Numbered from the stretch's first letter, positions 37,100 to 46,179 are shown. The stretch is 64,000 nucleotides of DNA from Aestuariirhabdus haliotis (GCF_023509475.1 NZ_JAKSDZ010000008.1:47345-111344), one strand, 5' to 3'. Numbers and translations are program-made. The notes: generated by a model not told the origin, from the letters alone.

Positions 37100-37142
37100 C
37101 GCCCTGTTGCCAGAACGCGTCGCCTGATTCCCTGGTTGAGGG

Positions 37143-37595
37143 TTACTGTGCCAGGGTTCTCGGGCTTTCCTTCAAAAAGGCAAAGCACAGCCCGGCCGCG
37201 AGTCCGCACAGACATTGGGTCATAAAGCCTGACCAACCTCGAGCACCGGCAATCAATGTGATCTCCAGAATAGGGTGCATCAGCAATAGCATGGCGGCAA
37301 ATGCGACCGCTCCGGCTAAGGGGTACAGCACTCGTGGGGACAGGGAGAACTTGCGTAGCAGCCAGGCGGTCAGGGCAAAGGCGATGGCCAGGCCGATGGT
37401 GATAATGACGCCGTAGGTGGGCAGTAAGCCCAGTAAGTCATCCAGTGTGGCCCGGGCTCTTACCTCGGCGGGTACCGAGACGCCGAGACTTGCCAGCTCA
37501 TTGAGTACTAACTGGGTATGGCTGAAGCAGGCCAGGACAATGGCGCTGAGACAGGAGATCACAAAGGCGATGATAAGGCGGGTACGGGAAGACAC
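37143..37595 (-). CDS. Hypothetical four-helix membrane protein
   Basis: 150 residues. Four hydrophobic segments are seen (LIIAFVISCLSAIVLACF, YGVIITIGLAIAFALTAWLL, LYPLAGAVAFAAMLLLMH, FMTQCLCGLAAGLCFAFL). No family recognised. Converges with the Lrp/AsnC gene, 43 bases apart. Start at 37595 (ATG), ribosome site weak. Confidence 0.6.
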   Translation of the reverse strand: MSSRTRLIIAFVISCLSAIVLACFSHTQLVLNELASLGVSVPAEVRARATLDDLLGLLPTYGVIITIGLAIAFALTAWLLRKFSLSPRVLYPLAGAVAFAAMLLLMHPILEITLIAGARGWSGFMTQCLCGLAAGLCFAFLKESPRTLAQ

Positions 37596-37773
37596 TCAAA
37601 GACTCCGTCAAAATGGATAGCTCATTCAGCCACAGCCATTGCTTGATGCCAAGTCCCAGCGCTCACTTGGCTTCTTTGCCATCCAGCTGGCAAAACGCTA
37701 GTCGATGTTTGGGGGCTCTGGCATTATGATTGTTTACTATGGACTCTATCTATTGTGTCGACGGGAGATAACG

Positions 37774-38895
37774 ATGCCTGCACTAACGCCGATTTTTCAT
37801 CGCTTGGGCCGAATTTTTGCACCCCTGTTTATTGTGCTACCGGGGCTCGCCGTCGCCGCTGACAAGGTCGGTTATGAACTACAGGTCGTGGCCGATGGTC
37901 TGAATCATCCCTGGTCCCTGTCGTTTTTGCCCGGCGGCAGCATGCTGGTCACCGAGCGTCCCGGTCAGCTGCAATTGATCAGCGCCGAAGGCCAGGTTAG
38001 CCCGGTGAGCGGTGTACCCGAGGTGTTCCATCGTAGCCAGGGCGGGTTATTTGAAGCGGTGCCTCACCCGGACTACGCGATTAACAAGCTGGTTTACCTG
38101 ACCTATGCCTGGGGCGATGGCAGTGCCAACGCTACTCGGCTGGCCCGTGCTCGTCTCGAGGGTAACGCGCTAAAGGGGCTTGAGGTGCTGTTTACCGTGG
38201 CGCCTTTGAAAGATACTCCCGTGCATTACGGTGGCCGCATGGCCTTTATGCCCGATGGCACCCTGTTGCTGACCACTGGTGATGGCTTTGATTATCGGGA
38301 GGCGTCGCAGAAGCTCGATAGCTTGCTGGGTAAGGTCGTACGCCTCAACGATGATGGCTCGATTCCGGCGGATAACCCCTTTGTCGGGCAAGCCGGTGCA
38401 CGGCCCGAGATATACAGCTATGGTCACCGAAACCCCCAGGGGCTGCTCTACGACGAAGACTCGGGTACCGTCTACTTGCATGAACACGGACCCAAGGGGG
38501 GCGATGAGATCAATATCATCGAGCCGGGTAATAACTATGGCTGGCCAGTGATTACCTACGGCCGGGATTACTCCGGAGCCTCTATCTCGCCCTACACCGA
38601 ATACGAAGGTATGGAACAACCGCTGCTGCACTGGACACCCTCTATTGCACCATCAGGTATGGCCCTGTACCGAGGTAAGGATTTTCCCCAGTGGCAAGGC
38701 AATCTGTTGGCGGGAGCCCTGGCAGCACGTCAGGTACGAAGCGTAGAGCTTGATCAGGGGCAGGTAGTTGATCAACAGGTGCTGTTTGATGAGCTGGGGG
38801 AGCGGGTTCGGGATGTGCGAACCAGCCCCGAGGGTGACCTGTATTTACTGATCGACAGCAATAACGGGGCTCTGTATCGAGTCGTACCCAAGTAA
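37774..38895 (+). CDS. PQQ-dependent aldose sugar dehydrogenase
   Basis: 373 residues. A signal peptide (residues 1-26, LFIVLPGLAVAA) exports it to the periplasm. The beta-propeller is of the soluble glucose dehydrogenase/Asd type: GLNHPWSLSFLPGG, LLTTGDGFDYREAS, YSYGHRNPQGLLYD, LHEHGPKGGDEINII, and NNYGWPVITYGRDY. It would oxidise aldoses using PQQ and calcium. GGGAG lies seven bases before the chosen ATG; the earlier start at 37705 would add an odd N-terminus before the signal peptide. Confidence 0.9.
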   Translation: MPALTPIFHRLGRIFAPLFIVLPGLAVAADKVGYELQVVADGLNHPWSLSFLPGGSMLVTERPGQLQLISAEGQVSPVSGVPEVFHRSQGGLFEAVPHPDYAINKLVYLTYAWGDGSANATRLARARLEGNALKGLEVLFTVAPLKDTPVHYGGRMAFMPDGTLLLTTGDGFDYREASQKLDSLLGKVVRLNDDGSIPADNPFVGQAGARPEIYSYGHRNPQGLLYDEDSGTVYLHEHGPKGGDEINIIEPGNNYGWPVITYGRDYSGASISPYTEYEGMEQPLLHWTPSIAPSGMALYRGKDFPQWQGNLLAGALAARQVRSVELDQGQVVDQQVLFDELGERVRDVRTSPEGDLYLLIDSNNGALYRVVPK

Positions 38896-39012
38896 CCGGT
38901 ATCGAGTAGCACCCAAATAACTGGTATTGGATTGTCTCCAAAGAATCGAACCGGTTGATTTCTCTTTAACTCATAAGCGCTGACTCGGGTCGGCGCCGGT
39001 ATATCGATCGCT

Positions 39013-40014
39013 ATGTCTCAACCTCGTCGTCCCGCGCGTGCTGCCCGTCGATCCGGCAATAAGGCCAGTCGACGCCCTGGCGGACTGCACCCAAGGAATC
39101 TTCATCAGGGGCGTTATGATCTGGAACGTCTCTGTCGCCGTAGCCCGTCCTTATCGCGCTTTTTAATCACCAGCCCCCGGGGTGAGGCGACCATCAACTT
39201 TGCCGATGCTGACGCGGTTTTCGCTTTGAACCAGACGCTATTGGCAGAGTATTACCAGGTCGACCATTGGCAGTTGCCTGAGGGGTATCTCTGTCCACCG
39301 ATTCCGGGACGAGCAGATCTTATTCACTATGCGGCGGATCTGTTGGCCCGAATCAATGATGGTAAGACGCTGACCGGCAGTCAGGTCAGGGTGTTGGATA
39401 TTGGCACGGGGGCCAATTGCATCTACCCGATTATTGGTGCCCGTAGTTATGGCTGGCATTTTGTGGGCACGGATATCGATCCGGTGTCGATTGCCGCTGC
39501 CAAAACGATTGTAGAGGCTAATGCTTGCCTGAAAGGGCGCATCAAGCTGATTCAGCAGCAACCGGGATCCATCTTTGGCGGGCTCGCTGGCGAACGGTTT
39601 CATCTGAGCCTGTGCAATCCGCCGTTTTACGCTTCAGAAACCGAGGCTAGAACGGCCAACCTGCGCAAACGGGAGAACCTGTCTCGAAGTAAAGGTGGTG
39701 CTGTACGCCAATCTGATATGCCAGAACGCAACTTTGCCGGGCAGCGTGCAGAGCTCTGGTGCCCCGGTGGTGAGCGGCAGTTTTTGCAGCAAATGATCGA
39801 CGAAAGTCAGGGGCTCGCCAGCCAGGTGTGCTGGTTCACCAGTCTGGTTTCCAACGGGGATAATATAGCGGCGTTAAAAAAACGTCTCAAAATGCGTCAA
39901 GCCGTTCAGGTTGAAGTGATTCCGATGGCCCAGGGGCAGAAAGTCAGTCGTATTCTGGCCTGGAGCTTTTTGTCGGCCGAGCAGCAGTTGAGGTGGCGAC
40001 CCCTGGAAGGGTAG
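39013..40014 (+). CDS. rlmF: 23S rRNA (adenine-1618 N6) methyltransferase RlmF
   Basis: 333 residues, RlmF length. A basic N-terminus (RRPARAARRSGNKASRR) precedes GLHPRNLHQGRYDLERL. The SAM motif VLDIGTGANCIYPIIGARSYGW is near 125 and the catalytic NPPF is near 201. It methylates A1618 of 23S rRNA. The gene is followed 98 bases on by an aminotransferase. Confidence 0.94.
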   Translation: MSQPRRPARAARRSGNKASRRPGGLHPRNLHQGRYDLERLCRRSPSLSRFLITSPRGEATINFADADAVFALNQTLLAEYYQVDHWQLPEGYLCPPIPGRADLIHYAADLLARINDGKTLTGSQVRVLDIGTGANCIYPIIGARSYGWHFVGTDIDPVSIAAAKTIVEANACLKGRIKLIQQQPGSIFGGLAGERFHLSLCNPPFYASETEARTANLRKRENLSRSKGGAVRQSDMPERNFAGQRAELWCPGGERQFLQQMIDESQGLASQVCWFTSLVSNGDNIAALKKRLKMRQAVQVEVIPMAQGQKVSRILAWSFLSAEQQLRWRPLEG

Positions 40015-40112
40015 CGAGTCGCGTTGATCCGGGTTGCTGCCGGGACTCAGGCCCTGAAACCTGTTACATTTTGCGTCTTCAGTCATCCTCATGGACGGAA
40101 TTTTTTCCTGTT

Positions 40113-41297
40113 ATGGACAGCCTTTTTGCCGACCGCATCAATGATGTGCCCCGCTCCTTTATTCGTGAAATCCTTAAGGTGGCCCTCGACCCCTCGGTGA
40201 TCTCCTTTGCCGGCGGCTTGCCCAACCGCGAGTTTTTTCCCGCCGAAGAGCTGCAACAGGCGACGGAGCAGGTGTTTGCCCTGCAGGGACGGGATCTGTT
40301 TCAGTACAGTAGTTCGGAAGGGTTTCTTCCCTTGCGGGAATGGATTGCCAAGCGTTATCGCGATACCCAGGGGCTGGATATTTCGGCCGACTCGATCCTG
40401 ATCACCAGTGGTTCGCAGCAGGGGCTGGATCTGCTGGGGAAGGTGTTACTCAACGAAGGGGATGGCTTGTTGATGGAGGCGCCGGGTTATCTGGGTGCTA
40501 TTCAGGCGTTTTCCATTTATCGCCCCGAGTTTCTGAATGTGGCGGTCAATGAGCAGGGCATGGTGCTGGAGGAGCTGGATCGCCAATTACAGGGCACATC
40601 GCCCAAGCTGGCCTATACCGTACCGAATTTTCAAAACCCCTCGGGTATCAGCTACAGCGATGCCAATCGTCAGGCGGTGGCTGAACGCCTAAAGGGTAAG
40701 AACTGTATCCTGATCGAAGATAACCCATACGGAGACCTTCGGTTCAGCGGCGACCCCGTAGCCTCCTTTTATAATCGCCTGCCTGAACAAACGGTGCTGC
40801 TGGGGTCGTTTTCCAAATGTGTGATTCCGGGTTTCCGGCTGGGTTGGATGGTCGCTCCGGAGCCATTGATGCAGAAACTGTTGGTGGCCAAGCAGGCGAC
40901 CGATTTACACACCAGCCATTTCACCCAATGCATCGTGCATCAATACCTGATGAATCATGATATCGATGCCCACCTGAAAACCATCATTGACGCTTACGGA
41001 AGCCAGTGCCGTGCCATGATGGCAGCAATGGATCGTCATTTTCCGGATACAGTGCACTACACCAGGCCCGATGGTGGCATGTTTTTATGGGCAAGCCTGC
41101 CCGAATCGTTATCGGCGATGGCGCTGTTTGAGCTGGCGGTTAAGCAGCAGGTGGTTTTTGTCCCTGGCGATCCCTTCTATACCGACCGCAGTAATAGCTC
41201 GACCCTTCGTTTGAGTTTCTCCTGTGTCGATGCCGAGACTATTGATGTCGGGATTGAACGGCTTGGCCGAGCTATGGGTGAAATGCTTGCCAAATAA
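40113..41297 (+). CDS. PLP-dependent aminotransferase (2-aminoadipate-type)
   Basis: 394 residues from the ATG at 40113, the family size. Features are SFAGGLPNREFFP near 31, YSSSEGFLPLREWIAKRY, TVPNFQNPSGISYSD, and the PLP-lysine motif LLGSFSKCVIPGFRLGWMV near 230. This class I/II subgroup includes LysN/2-aminoadipate and kynurenine-type transaminases; the exact substrate is uncertain. No helix-turn-helix is fused, in contrast with the two MocR genes in this window. The extension to 39993 overlaps rlmF. Confidence 0.85.
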   Translation: MDSLFADRINDVPRSFIREILKVALDPSVISFAGGLPNREFFPAEELQQATEQVFALQGRDLFQYSSSEGFLPLREWIAKRYRDTQGLDISADSILITSGSQQGLDLLGKVLLNEGDGLLMEAPGYLGAIQAFSIYRPEFLNVAVNEQGMVLEELDRQLQGTSPKLAYTVPNFQNPSGISYSDANRQAVAERLKGKNCILIEDNPYGDLRFSGDPVASFYNRLPEQTVLLGSFSKCVIPGFRLGWMVAPEPLMQKLLVAKQATDLHTSHFTQCIVHQYLMNHDIDAHLKTIIDAYGSQCRAMMAAMDRHFPDTVHYTRPDGGMFLWASLPESLSAMALFELAVKQQVVFVPGDPFYTDRSNSSTLRLSFSCVDAETIDVGIERLGRAMGEMLAK

Positions 41298-41401
41298 CCT
41301 ACGCACGAGCTCTCTTGAAAGTGTTTTTGGGCGAGTTCATATCTGTGAAAAGAGCGTCAAATAGAATTTTGTGTCGATATATTGAAATATGCGACAAGCA
41401 T

Positions 41402-42124
41402 CTACCTGTGACCATCTCCGCTGTTGTTCGAGGGTAGATGTTCTTGGTTATTGGCGCCTTGCATATCGACTGACTGTATTTCTTTTATTCCGCTCAGCTC
41501 ATCTAGCGATTGAAGGTGTATCGCCGCCGCCAGATCGGCAACGTCGAGGGGTTGAAAGCGGCCTAATCCCGGCAACAAGCAAAGGGCTTTGACTATAGGA
41601 AAGCTTAGTCTTTCATTCAGTCGTGGAGGATTACGCCGAGCGTGAAGCATGGAGGGTCGATAGATACACAACCCTGGCAGATTTAAGTTGCGTAATGCAG
41701 TTTCCATCTCCCCCTTGGTGCGGCTGTAGTAATTGGGTGAGCGAGCGCTTACACCTAGCGAGCTCACAACATGAAATTGCGCGACCTTATGCCGCTGTAC
41801 CCAGCGTCCCAGTTCTATTACATAATCCCGATCGACTCGGGCGAAAGCAGCAACAGAGCCGGCTTGCTTCAGAGTTGTGCCCAGGCAACAAAATACTCGG
41901 TCGACAGGCGAGTCTTCATCTGAAGAGATCTGGAATTTACTTAAATCATCCAGAGTAAGCAGGTGCTCACATACCTTGGGGCGGCCGGAGAATGAAGTAG
42001 TACGGTAATGAAGTATATGAACCTCACTATAACGAGGGTCGTCCAACAAGCGCTGGGTTAACAGCTGGCCGCTGGCGCCTGTAGCGCCGACGATGAGTGC
42101 TCGCAGAGTGTTGGGTTGAGTCAT
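41402..42124 (-). CDS. NAD(P)-binding oxidoreductase (HTATIP2/epimerase-like)
   Basis: 240 residues. An N-terminal Rossmann motif (ALIVGATGASGQLLTQRLL) is followed by VDRVFCCLGTTLKQAGS, FHVVSSLGVSARSPNYYSRTKGEMETAL (YxxxK-type element) and YRPSMLHA. It is of the atypical SDR type resembling HTATIP2/TIP30. Substrate unknown. Only ten bases separate it from the upstream Lrp/AsnC gene, so both are probably one transcript. Confidence 0.85.
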   Translation of the reverse strand: MTQPNTLRALIVGATGASGQLLTQRLLDDPRYSEVHILHYRTTSFSGRPKVCEHLLTLDDLSKFQISSDEDSPVDRVFCCLGTTLKQAGSVAAFARVDRDYVIELGRWVQRHKVAQFHVVSSLGVSARSPNYYSRTKGEMETALRNLNLPGLCIYRPSMLHARRNPPRLNERLSFPIVKALCLLPGLGRFQPLDVADLAAAIHLQSLDELSGIKEIQSVDMQGANNQEHLPSNNSGDGHR

Positions 42125-42134
42125 GGCTTGGTCC

Positions 42135-42608
42135 CTAGCGGATATGATCCAGTGGCAGTTCGGTATTATCGATCACGCGTCGCATGACGAAGCTGGAATG
42201 GACGCCACTAACCCCTTTAATGCGGGTCAACGTGTTCAGCAGGAACTCCTGATAATGATCCATATCGACGACGATTACCTTGACTAGATAGTCGGCCGAT
42301 TGGCCCGTGATCAGGCAGCATTCGAGCACCTCGGGGCACTTGTTCAGTGTCGATTCAAAGAGTTCGAATCGATCCGGTGTATGCCGATCCATGCTGACCT
42401 GAATATAAGCGGTGAGTTTTAAGCCCAGTTCGGAGCGATCGAGGATGGTGACGTGTTTCTCGATAATGCCGGATTCTTCCAGTTGCTTGACCCGGCGTGA
42501 GCAGGGAGAGGGTGATAATCCGATTTTTTCTGCCAGTTCCAGATTGCTGATGCGGCCATTACGTTGCATCTCTTGCAGAATACGACGATCCATTCGGTCC
42601 AGTGACAT
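42135..42608 (-). CDS. Lrp/AsnC-family regulator
   Basis: 157 residues. The helix-turn-helix is in residues 4-45 (DRMDRRILQEMQRNGRISNLELAEKIGLSPSPCSRRVKQLEE). The effector domain has ECCLITGQSADYLVKVIVVDMDHYQEFLLNTL. Close to the Lrp subgroup rather than AsnC. It precedes the oxidoreductase gene in the same transcription unit. Confidence 0.92.
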   Translation of the reverse strand: MSLDRMDRRILQEMQRNGRISNLELAEKIGLSPSPCSRRVKQLEESGIIEKHVTILDRSELGLKLTAYIQVSMDRHTPDRFELFESTLNKCPEVLECCLITGQSADYLVKVIVVDMDHYQEFLLNTLTRIKGVSGVHSSFVMRRVIDNTELPLDHIR

Positions 42609-42786
42609 GGGGCTGTCCTCAATTGAAAACTACAGCTTAGCATGCGAAATCCAGTGCTCGAGTAATATATTGCGTATTTATTGCTTAATGGGGATATATA
42701 TTGCTTTCATGTCGTAGTAATAGGGTGAATAAGCAATCATGTATCCCGCTTCTCGACGTAGAATAACCCCGTGGTAACGCACATGG

Positions 42787-42946
42787 CCTGTGACACCGAA
42801 ATCGCCCGGCCTCTTCACAAGAGAGGGGAAAGCGTAAGGGAAGGTGCTTTTATCAGAGCAGTCACAGGGAGCCCGTATCTGGGGTGGACCGGCAGGCCAG
42901 ATTAACCGCTATTCTTGTTCAAGACGCCCCAGCTGGGGCGTTTTTT
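42787..42946 (+). ncRNA. Candidate structured small RNA with strong terminator
   Basis: Three helices are visible: CCTGTGAC (42787-42794) pairs with GTCACAGG (42861-42868), with CTCTT/AAGAG nested inside. ATCTGG (42877-42882) pairs with CCAGAT (42897-42902). The terminator CGCCCC-AGCT-GGGGCG (42925-42940) runs into six thymines. No open frame ends here, so the terminator must serve a non-coding transcript or a leader. I could not match it to 6S, SRP, RNase P, tmRNA or a common riboswitch by eye. The 5' end is a guess. Confidence 0.45.
42925..42946 (+). terminator. Strong intrinsic terminator without an upstream ORF
   Basis: Six-pair GC-only stem CGCCCC/GGGGCG (42925-42930, 42935-42940) with AGCT loop and TTTTTT tract (42941-42946). 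It ends the candidate RNA and insulates the 43169 gene. Confidence 0.9.
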
Positions 42947-43168
42947 CTTTTCGCCTCAGGCTTCTTCTTTGTGTGTCATATTCTCCAGGCTTTGCTATAT
43001 CGAGGCCGGTTCGGCGCAGACGGGTTGTTTTCGACAACTTGACCGTTCTGAATAGTCTCGAAACGCAGCTACACTGAATGTTTGATATGAATGCCAGGAG
43101 CTTGAGGGCTTCTGGATCATTGCCGGCCCTGTTGTTTTGGCCGCATCGTTTACTATAGGGGGGGCGGT

Positions 43169-43495
43169 ATGAGGGATGTTGTCTTGGGATTATGCATCCT
43201 TGGGTCTATGGTGCTTGGGTACTTTTTCGCCATGGATGATCATCAGCAGTGGATGCACTGGCCTATCTATATCTCCTTGTTATCGCTGGCAGCCCTGGTC
43301 GCGACACCGCTGAAGTGGCGATCATCAAACGATGATTCTGCTGTGCAAACACAGTTTGACTTTGTGAGTCGCTGGACGGACAGGATTCCGGAGCCGGTCA
43401 AGAAATCCTTTTCTATCTTTCTCGCTATTGTTTTGGGCGGTGTGCTGGCGGCACTTGCGACCAAGTTGGGGGTTCCGCTGCCGACGGGTGAATAA
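43169..43495 (+). CDS. Hypothetical membrane protein
   Basis: 108 residues. Three hydrophobic helices (VLGLCILGSMVLGYFFA, WPIYISLLSLAALVATPL, and C-terminal FLAIVLGGVLAALATKLGVPL) with a polar loop between the second and third. Family not recognised. GGGGGGG lies five bases before the ATG. It is 56 bases upstream of the SdiA-regulated-type gene, same strand. Confidence 0.6.
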   Translation: MRDVVLGLCILGSMVLGYFFAMDDHQQWMHWPIYISLLSLAALVATPLKWRSSNDDSAVQTQFDFVSRWTDRIPEPVKKSFSIFLAIVLGGVLAALATKLGVPLPTGE

Positions 43496-43551
43496 ACGGC
43501 GTAGCCTGGCCTGGCGTAACACTGGCTCAGTTGTTCTAAATAAGGGCATAT

Positions 43552-44469
43552 ATGCGAAAAGTAACGCGTCGATTCCTGTTGTTTGGCGGATTCTGTCTCT
43601 GTGGGCTGGCTATTGTGTCCCTGCTCGATTGGGATGATCAGCTGTTAAACCGCTTCGTAAAGTGGCGCCATTCGGACCACCACTCGACTTTACAGGGACG
43701 GTGGCAGTTGCACTCTGCCGTGAAGTCCTTGCCAGCCACGGGGGGAGAGTTATCCGGCCTTACCTGGTCTGAGAAAACACAAACGCTGTTTGCTGTGCGC
43801 AATAAACCCGCGGCGATTTTGGAGTTGGACAGGGATGGCCGCTTGTTGCGCACAATCAATGTTGCTGGAGTTTCAGATCCTGAGGCCATTGTGTGGCTTG
43901 ATGGAGATCGCTTTGCGATCGCCGATGAACGCAACCAAACGCTGTATGCCTTTTCGATTGATCCGGGGGTAACAGCGCTGGATGTCAGCAAGGCCCATCA
44001 TCTATCCCTTGGGATCGAGCTCAATGGTAATAAGGGTTTTGAGGGGCTGGCTTATGATCGCAACAAGCAGCGACTCTATGTTGCCAAGGAACGTGAGCCT
44101 CAGCGATTGTATGTTCTGGGTGGTTATACGGGGACGACAAGGGATCAATTGAATATTCAGCGGCTGGATGACTGGCAAGGTCGCAGTAATTTCTTTATGA
44201 GTGACTTCTCTGGGTTGCAGTTTGTAGCTCAAACGGGTCATTTGCTGGTACTTAGTGACGAGTCGTCCCTGTTGGTTGAGCTGAGCGGTTTCGGTGAGTT
44301 GATTGCCTTTATGGAACTGGATTCGGGCTTTTTGGGGCTCAGCGAGGCTGTTCCGCAAGCTGAGGGTGTGACTCTGGGTCCCGAGGGAGACCTTTTTATT
44401 GTGAGTGAGCCGGATCTTTTTTATCGCTTTACCAAAACGGATCAGGTTCAAACAGGTGATGATGGATAG
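43552..44469 (+). CDS. SdiA-regulated-domain (YjiK-like) beta-propeller protein
   Basis: 305 residues. An N-terminal membrane anchor (residues about 8-22, FLLFGGFCLCGLAIVSLL) leads to a beta-propeller. The repeats match the SdiA-regulated domain: ELSGLTWSEKTQTLFAVRNKPAAILEL, VSDPEAIVWLDGDRFAIADER, GNKGFEGLAYDRNKQRLYVAKE, and AEGVTLGPEGDLFIVSEP. This is close to the fold of calcium-dependent sugar/phosphate enzymes; activity is unknown. It probably faces the periplasm. Confidence 0.82.
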   Translation: MRKVTRRFLLFGGFCLCGLAIVSLLDWDDQLLNRFVKWRHSDHHSTLQGRWQLHSAVKSLPATGGELSGLTWSEKTQTLFAVRNKPAAILELDRDGRLLRTINVAGVSDPEAIVWLDGDRFAIADERNQTLYAFSIDPGVTALDVSKAHHLSLGIELNGNKGFEGLAYDRNKQRLYVAKEREPQRLYVLGGYTGTTRDQLNIQRLDDWQGRSNFFMSDFSGLQFVAQTGHLLVLSDESSLLVELSGFGELIAFMELDSGFLGLSEAVPQAEGVTLGPEGDLFIVSEPDLFYRFTKTDQVQTGDDG

Positions 44470-44565
44470 TTAATGATGTTGACCATTAGAGACGTGTTAA
44501 TCGCTATACTCGAGCTAGTGCGCATGATGGGAGATGCTGGCGAGAGCCCCAAGCTGTAAAATTCT

Positions 44566-44747
44566 TTGACTCGGGTACTGTATTGCTATAATCTCGCGCG
44601 CAGCTAGAAAGAAAGCCTTTTGTTTACATGCTCCGTTCGTGATTGTTAAGTATTTTCTCGACCTGTAGTTTCTAAGTGTGAGTCTATTTTTTCCGCTACA
44701 TCCGCCTCTTGAAGGCACACATTTTTATTAAATTGCAGGAGACTATT
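44566..44747 (+). promoter_or_regulatory. Cold-shock gene promoter and long 5' leader
   Basis: TTGACT (44566-44571) and extended TGcTATAAT (TATAAT at 44587-44592) define a promoter, though the spacer is short (15 bases). The predicted transcript has a leader of about 150 bases before the ATG at 44748, as in cspA genes where the leader controls cold-dependent stability and translation. GGAG lies about ten bases before the ATG. Confidence 0.7.
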
Positions 44748-44957
44748 ATGTCTAATACTACAACTGGTACAGTAAAGTGGTTCAACGAATCTAAAGGTTT
44801 TGGTTTCATCGAGCAGGAGTCTGGTCCTGACGTTTTTGCTCACTTCAGCGCCATCACCGGTTCTGGCTTCAAAACTTTGGCCGAAGGCCAGCGCGTTGAG
44901 TTCACCGTAACTCAAGGCCAGAAAGGTCCTCAAGCTGAGAACATCGTAGCTTTGTAA
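44748..44957 (+). CDS. Cold-shock protein (CspA family)
   Basis: 69 residues, single cold-shock domain. RNP1 KGFGFIEQE and RNP2 DVFAHFSAI are intact; the start [18 protein letters not shown] is typical. It binds single-stranded nucleic acid as an RNA chaperone. The 5' extension to 44709 is discarded because GGAG and the family start support 44748. Followed by a strong terminator. Confidence 0.96.
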   Translation: MSNTTTGTVKWFNESKGFGFIEQESGPDVFAHFSAITGSGFKTLAEGQRVEFTVTQGQKGPQAENIVAL

Positions 44958-45002
44958 GCCTTTTGCACGCATCAGCGTGCGAAGATTACAAGATACAAAA
45001 AA

Positions 45003-45029
45003 GGCGAGCCCAAGGGTTCGCCTTTTTTT
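45003..45029 (+). terminator. Intrinsic terminator of the cold-shock gene
   Basis: GGCGAGCC (45003-45010) pairs with GGTTCGCC (45015-45022), one G-U, CAAG loop, followed by seven thymines; also preceded by adenines, so it may act for the converging gene. Confidence 0.9.
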
Positions 45030-45067
45030 ATGCCTGATTTTCAGGAGTTTGCCTCCCGGGCTGGGCA

Positions 45068-45796
45068 TTATTCGGCGGCTTGCACTCGCTCCGAGATCAG
45101 CGAAGCATTTGGCCGGCCTGTCAGAACCCGCAGCGCATCGGTAACCTCTTCCACCAACGCAACATGCTTCTTGTTCAGGTAGTGGTATAAAAGCGTTGTC
45201 TGGATGGGCGGAGACAGGGCCTCTATACTGCGCAGGCCGGCTCTTTTCAAGGCCAGTGTGCCGACCGACTCTGGTACCACAGCCACATCGATTCGTTGTT
45301 TGTCGAGCATGAGCATGAGTTGTTCCGCGTCATTCACACGAACGACATCGGCATTTAGCAGTCGGCGGTCGATTTCCACGTATCCAGCAACAATACCTAC
45401 CTTGTAGGGCAGCAAGCTGGCCCAGCCATCCACTTGAAAGCGGTTTTGAGCAGTAACGAAGGCGGCCACGGGGTGGGAGGCAATGGGCACGGGGATTCGG
45501 ATCAAGCTGGGAAGAAATGACTCCGCGCCCTTTACTCGTAAGGCTTCACCATCGATATCTTCATTGTTCTCGGCGGATAGCAGTGAGCGCTTTGCGGGCA
45601 TTTCCAGAATTTCGATCTCATAGCCAACCTGGGCATAGGCTTTTGTTAATAAGGGTTTAATGCGGGTAATGCTGCCAAAGTCATTGACGGTCGAAAATCG
45701 CAGGACCTCATCGGTTGCCGCCATGTCGGGCCGCTCTTCGGCTGTCGCCGTAACGGAGAAGAGGCACAGCACCAGAGTTGGTAACAGATTGTCCAT
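45068..45796 (-). CDS. Periplasmic substrate-binding protein (SBP type 3-like)
   Basis: 242 residues. A signal peptide (MDNLLPTLVLCLFSVTATA, cut near residue 20) leads to a type II periplasmic binding fold (VLRFSTVNDFGSITRIKPLLTKAYAQVGYEIEIL; later YKVGIVAGYVEIDRRL and QRIDVAVVPESVG). No transport genes are nearby, so it may work alone or as a sensor-type binding protein. GGAG lies six bases before the ATG at 45796; the ATG four codons earlier overlaps that site. Ligand unknown. Confidence 0.75.
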   Translation of the reverse strand: MDNLLPTLVLCLFSVTATAEERPDMAATDEVLRFSTVNDFGSITRIKPLLTKAYAQVGYEIEILEMPAKRSLLSAENNEDIDGEALRVKGAESFLPSLIRIPVPIASHPVAAFVTAQNRFQVDGWASLLPYKVGIVAGYVEIDRRLLNADVVRVNDAEQLMLMLDKQRIDVAVVPESVGTLALKRAGLRSIEALSPPIQTTLLYHYLNKKHVALVEEVTDALRVLTGRPNASLISERVQAAE

Positions 45797-46179
45797 AATG
45801 GTCTCCATCGCACAGAGGCTGATGGAATGAGTCCTTTTTCCTGTGTCTTTTTGCCCGGTTCCTTGAGCATCATGTCCGGTTAGAGGTCGGTTGGGCCTCT
45901 TACAGATATGATCCGATTCCCTGCAAAAACTGTGGTCTGAGGCCGTTGTTGTTAAAGGCTGCAGTTTTCCCTAAAGCAGGTTACGGCTAGTTTCTGAACT
46001 GGTGTGGAGAATCAATATCCCCTTACTAGGCAGGATTATAGACACTTTTGCATTGCGGGTAAGTGGTCCCTGGTGACCTTTTTTGGGACAAATGTCCCTA
46101 TCCAGAGAATAAATGAAAGATTTTTAACCCTTTTGCAGTAGCTGGGCGTTTATAGGGGGAAAACACCAAGGAGATAAAT
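45797..46179. promoter_or_regulatory. Divergent intergenic region with a GGGACA/TGTCCC dyad
   Basis: 370 bases between the binding protein (minus) and the YfbK-type gene (plus). GGGACA (46085-46090) and TGTCCC (46093-46098) are perfect complements separated by AA, about 80 bases before the start of the plus-strand gene. This is a candidate regulator site of unknown identity. No gene is seen. Confidence 0.45.

Larger units (their letters stand above)
42609..43168. other. Long intergenic region containing a structured element
   Basis: 560 bases without a protein gene. The structured part and terminator at 42787-42946 are listed separately. The remaining 220 bases before the next gene end in GGGGGGG, the ribosome site of the 43169 gene. 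Confidence 0.6.

Noticed and set aside
42787..42946. Identification of the candidate RNA as 6S, SRP, RNase P, tmRNA or a cobalamin/glycine/TPP riboswitch
   Set aside because: None of the conserved cores of these RNAs could be placed in the right order; only a generic structured RNA is supported.
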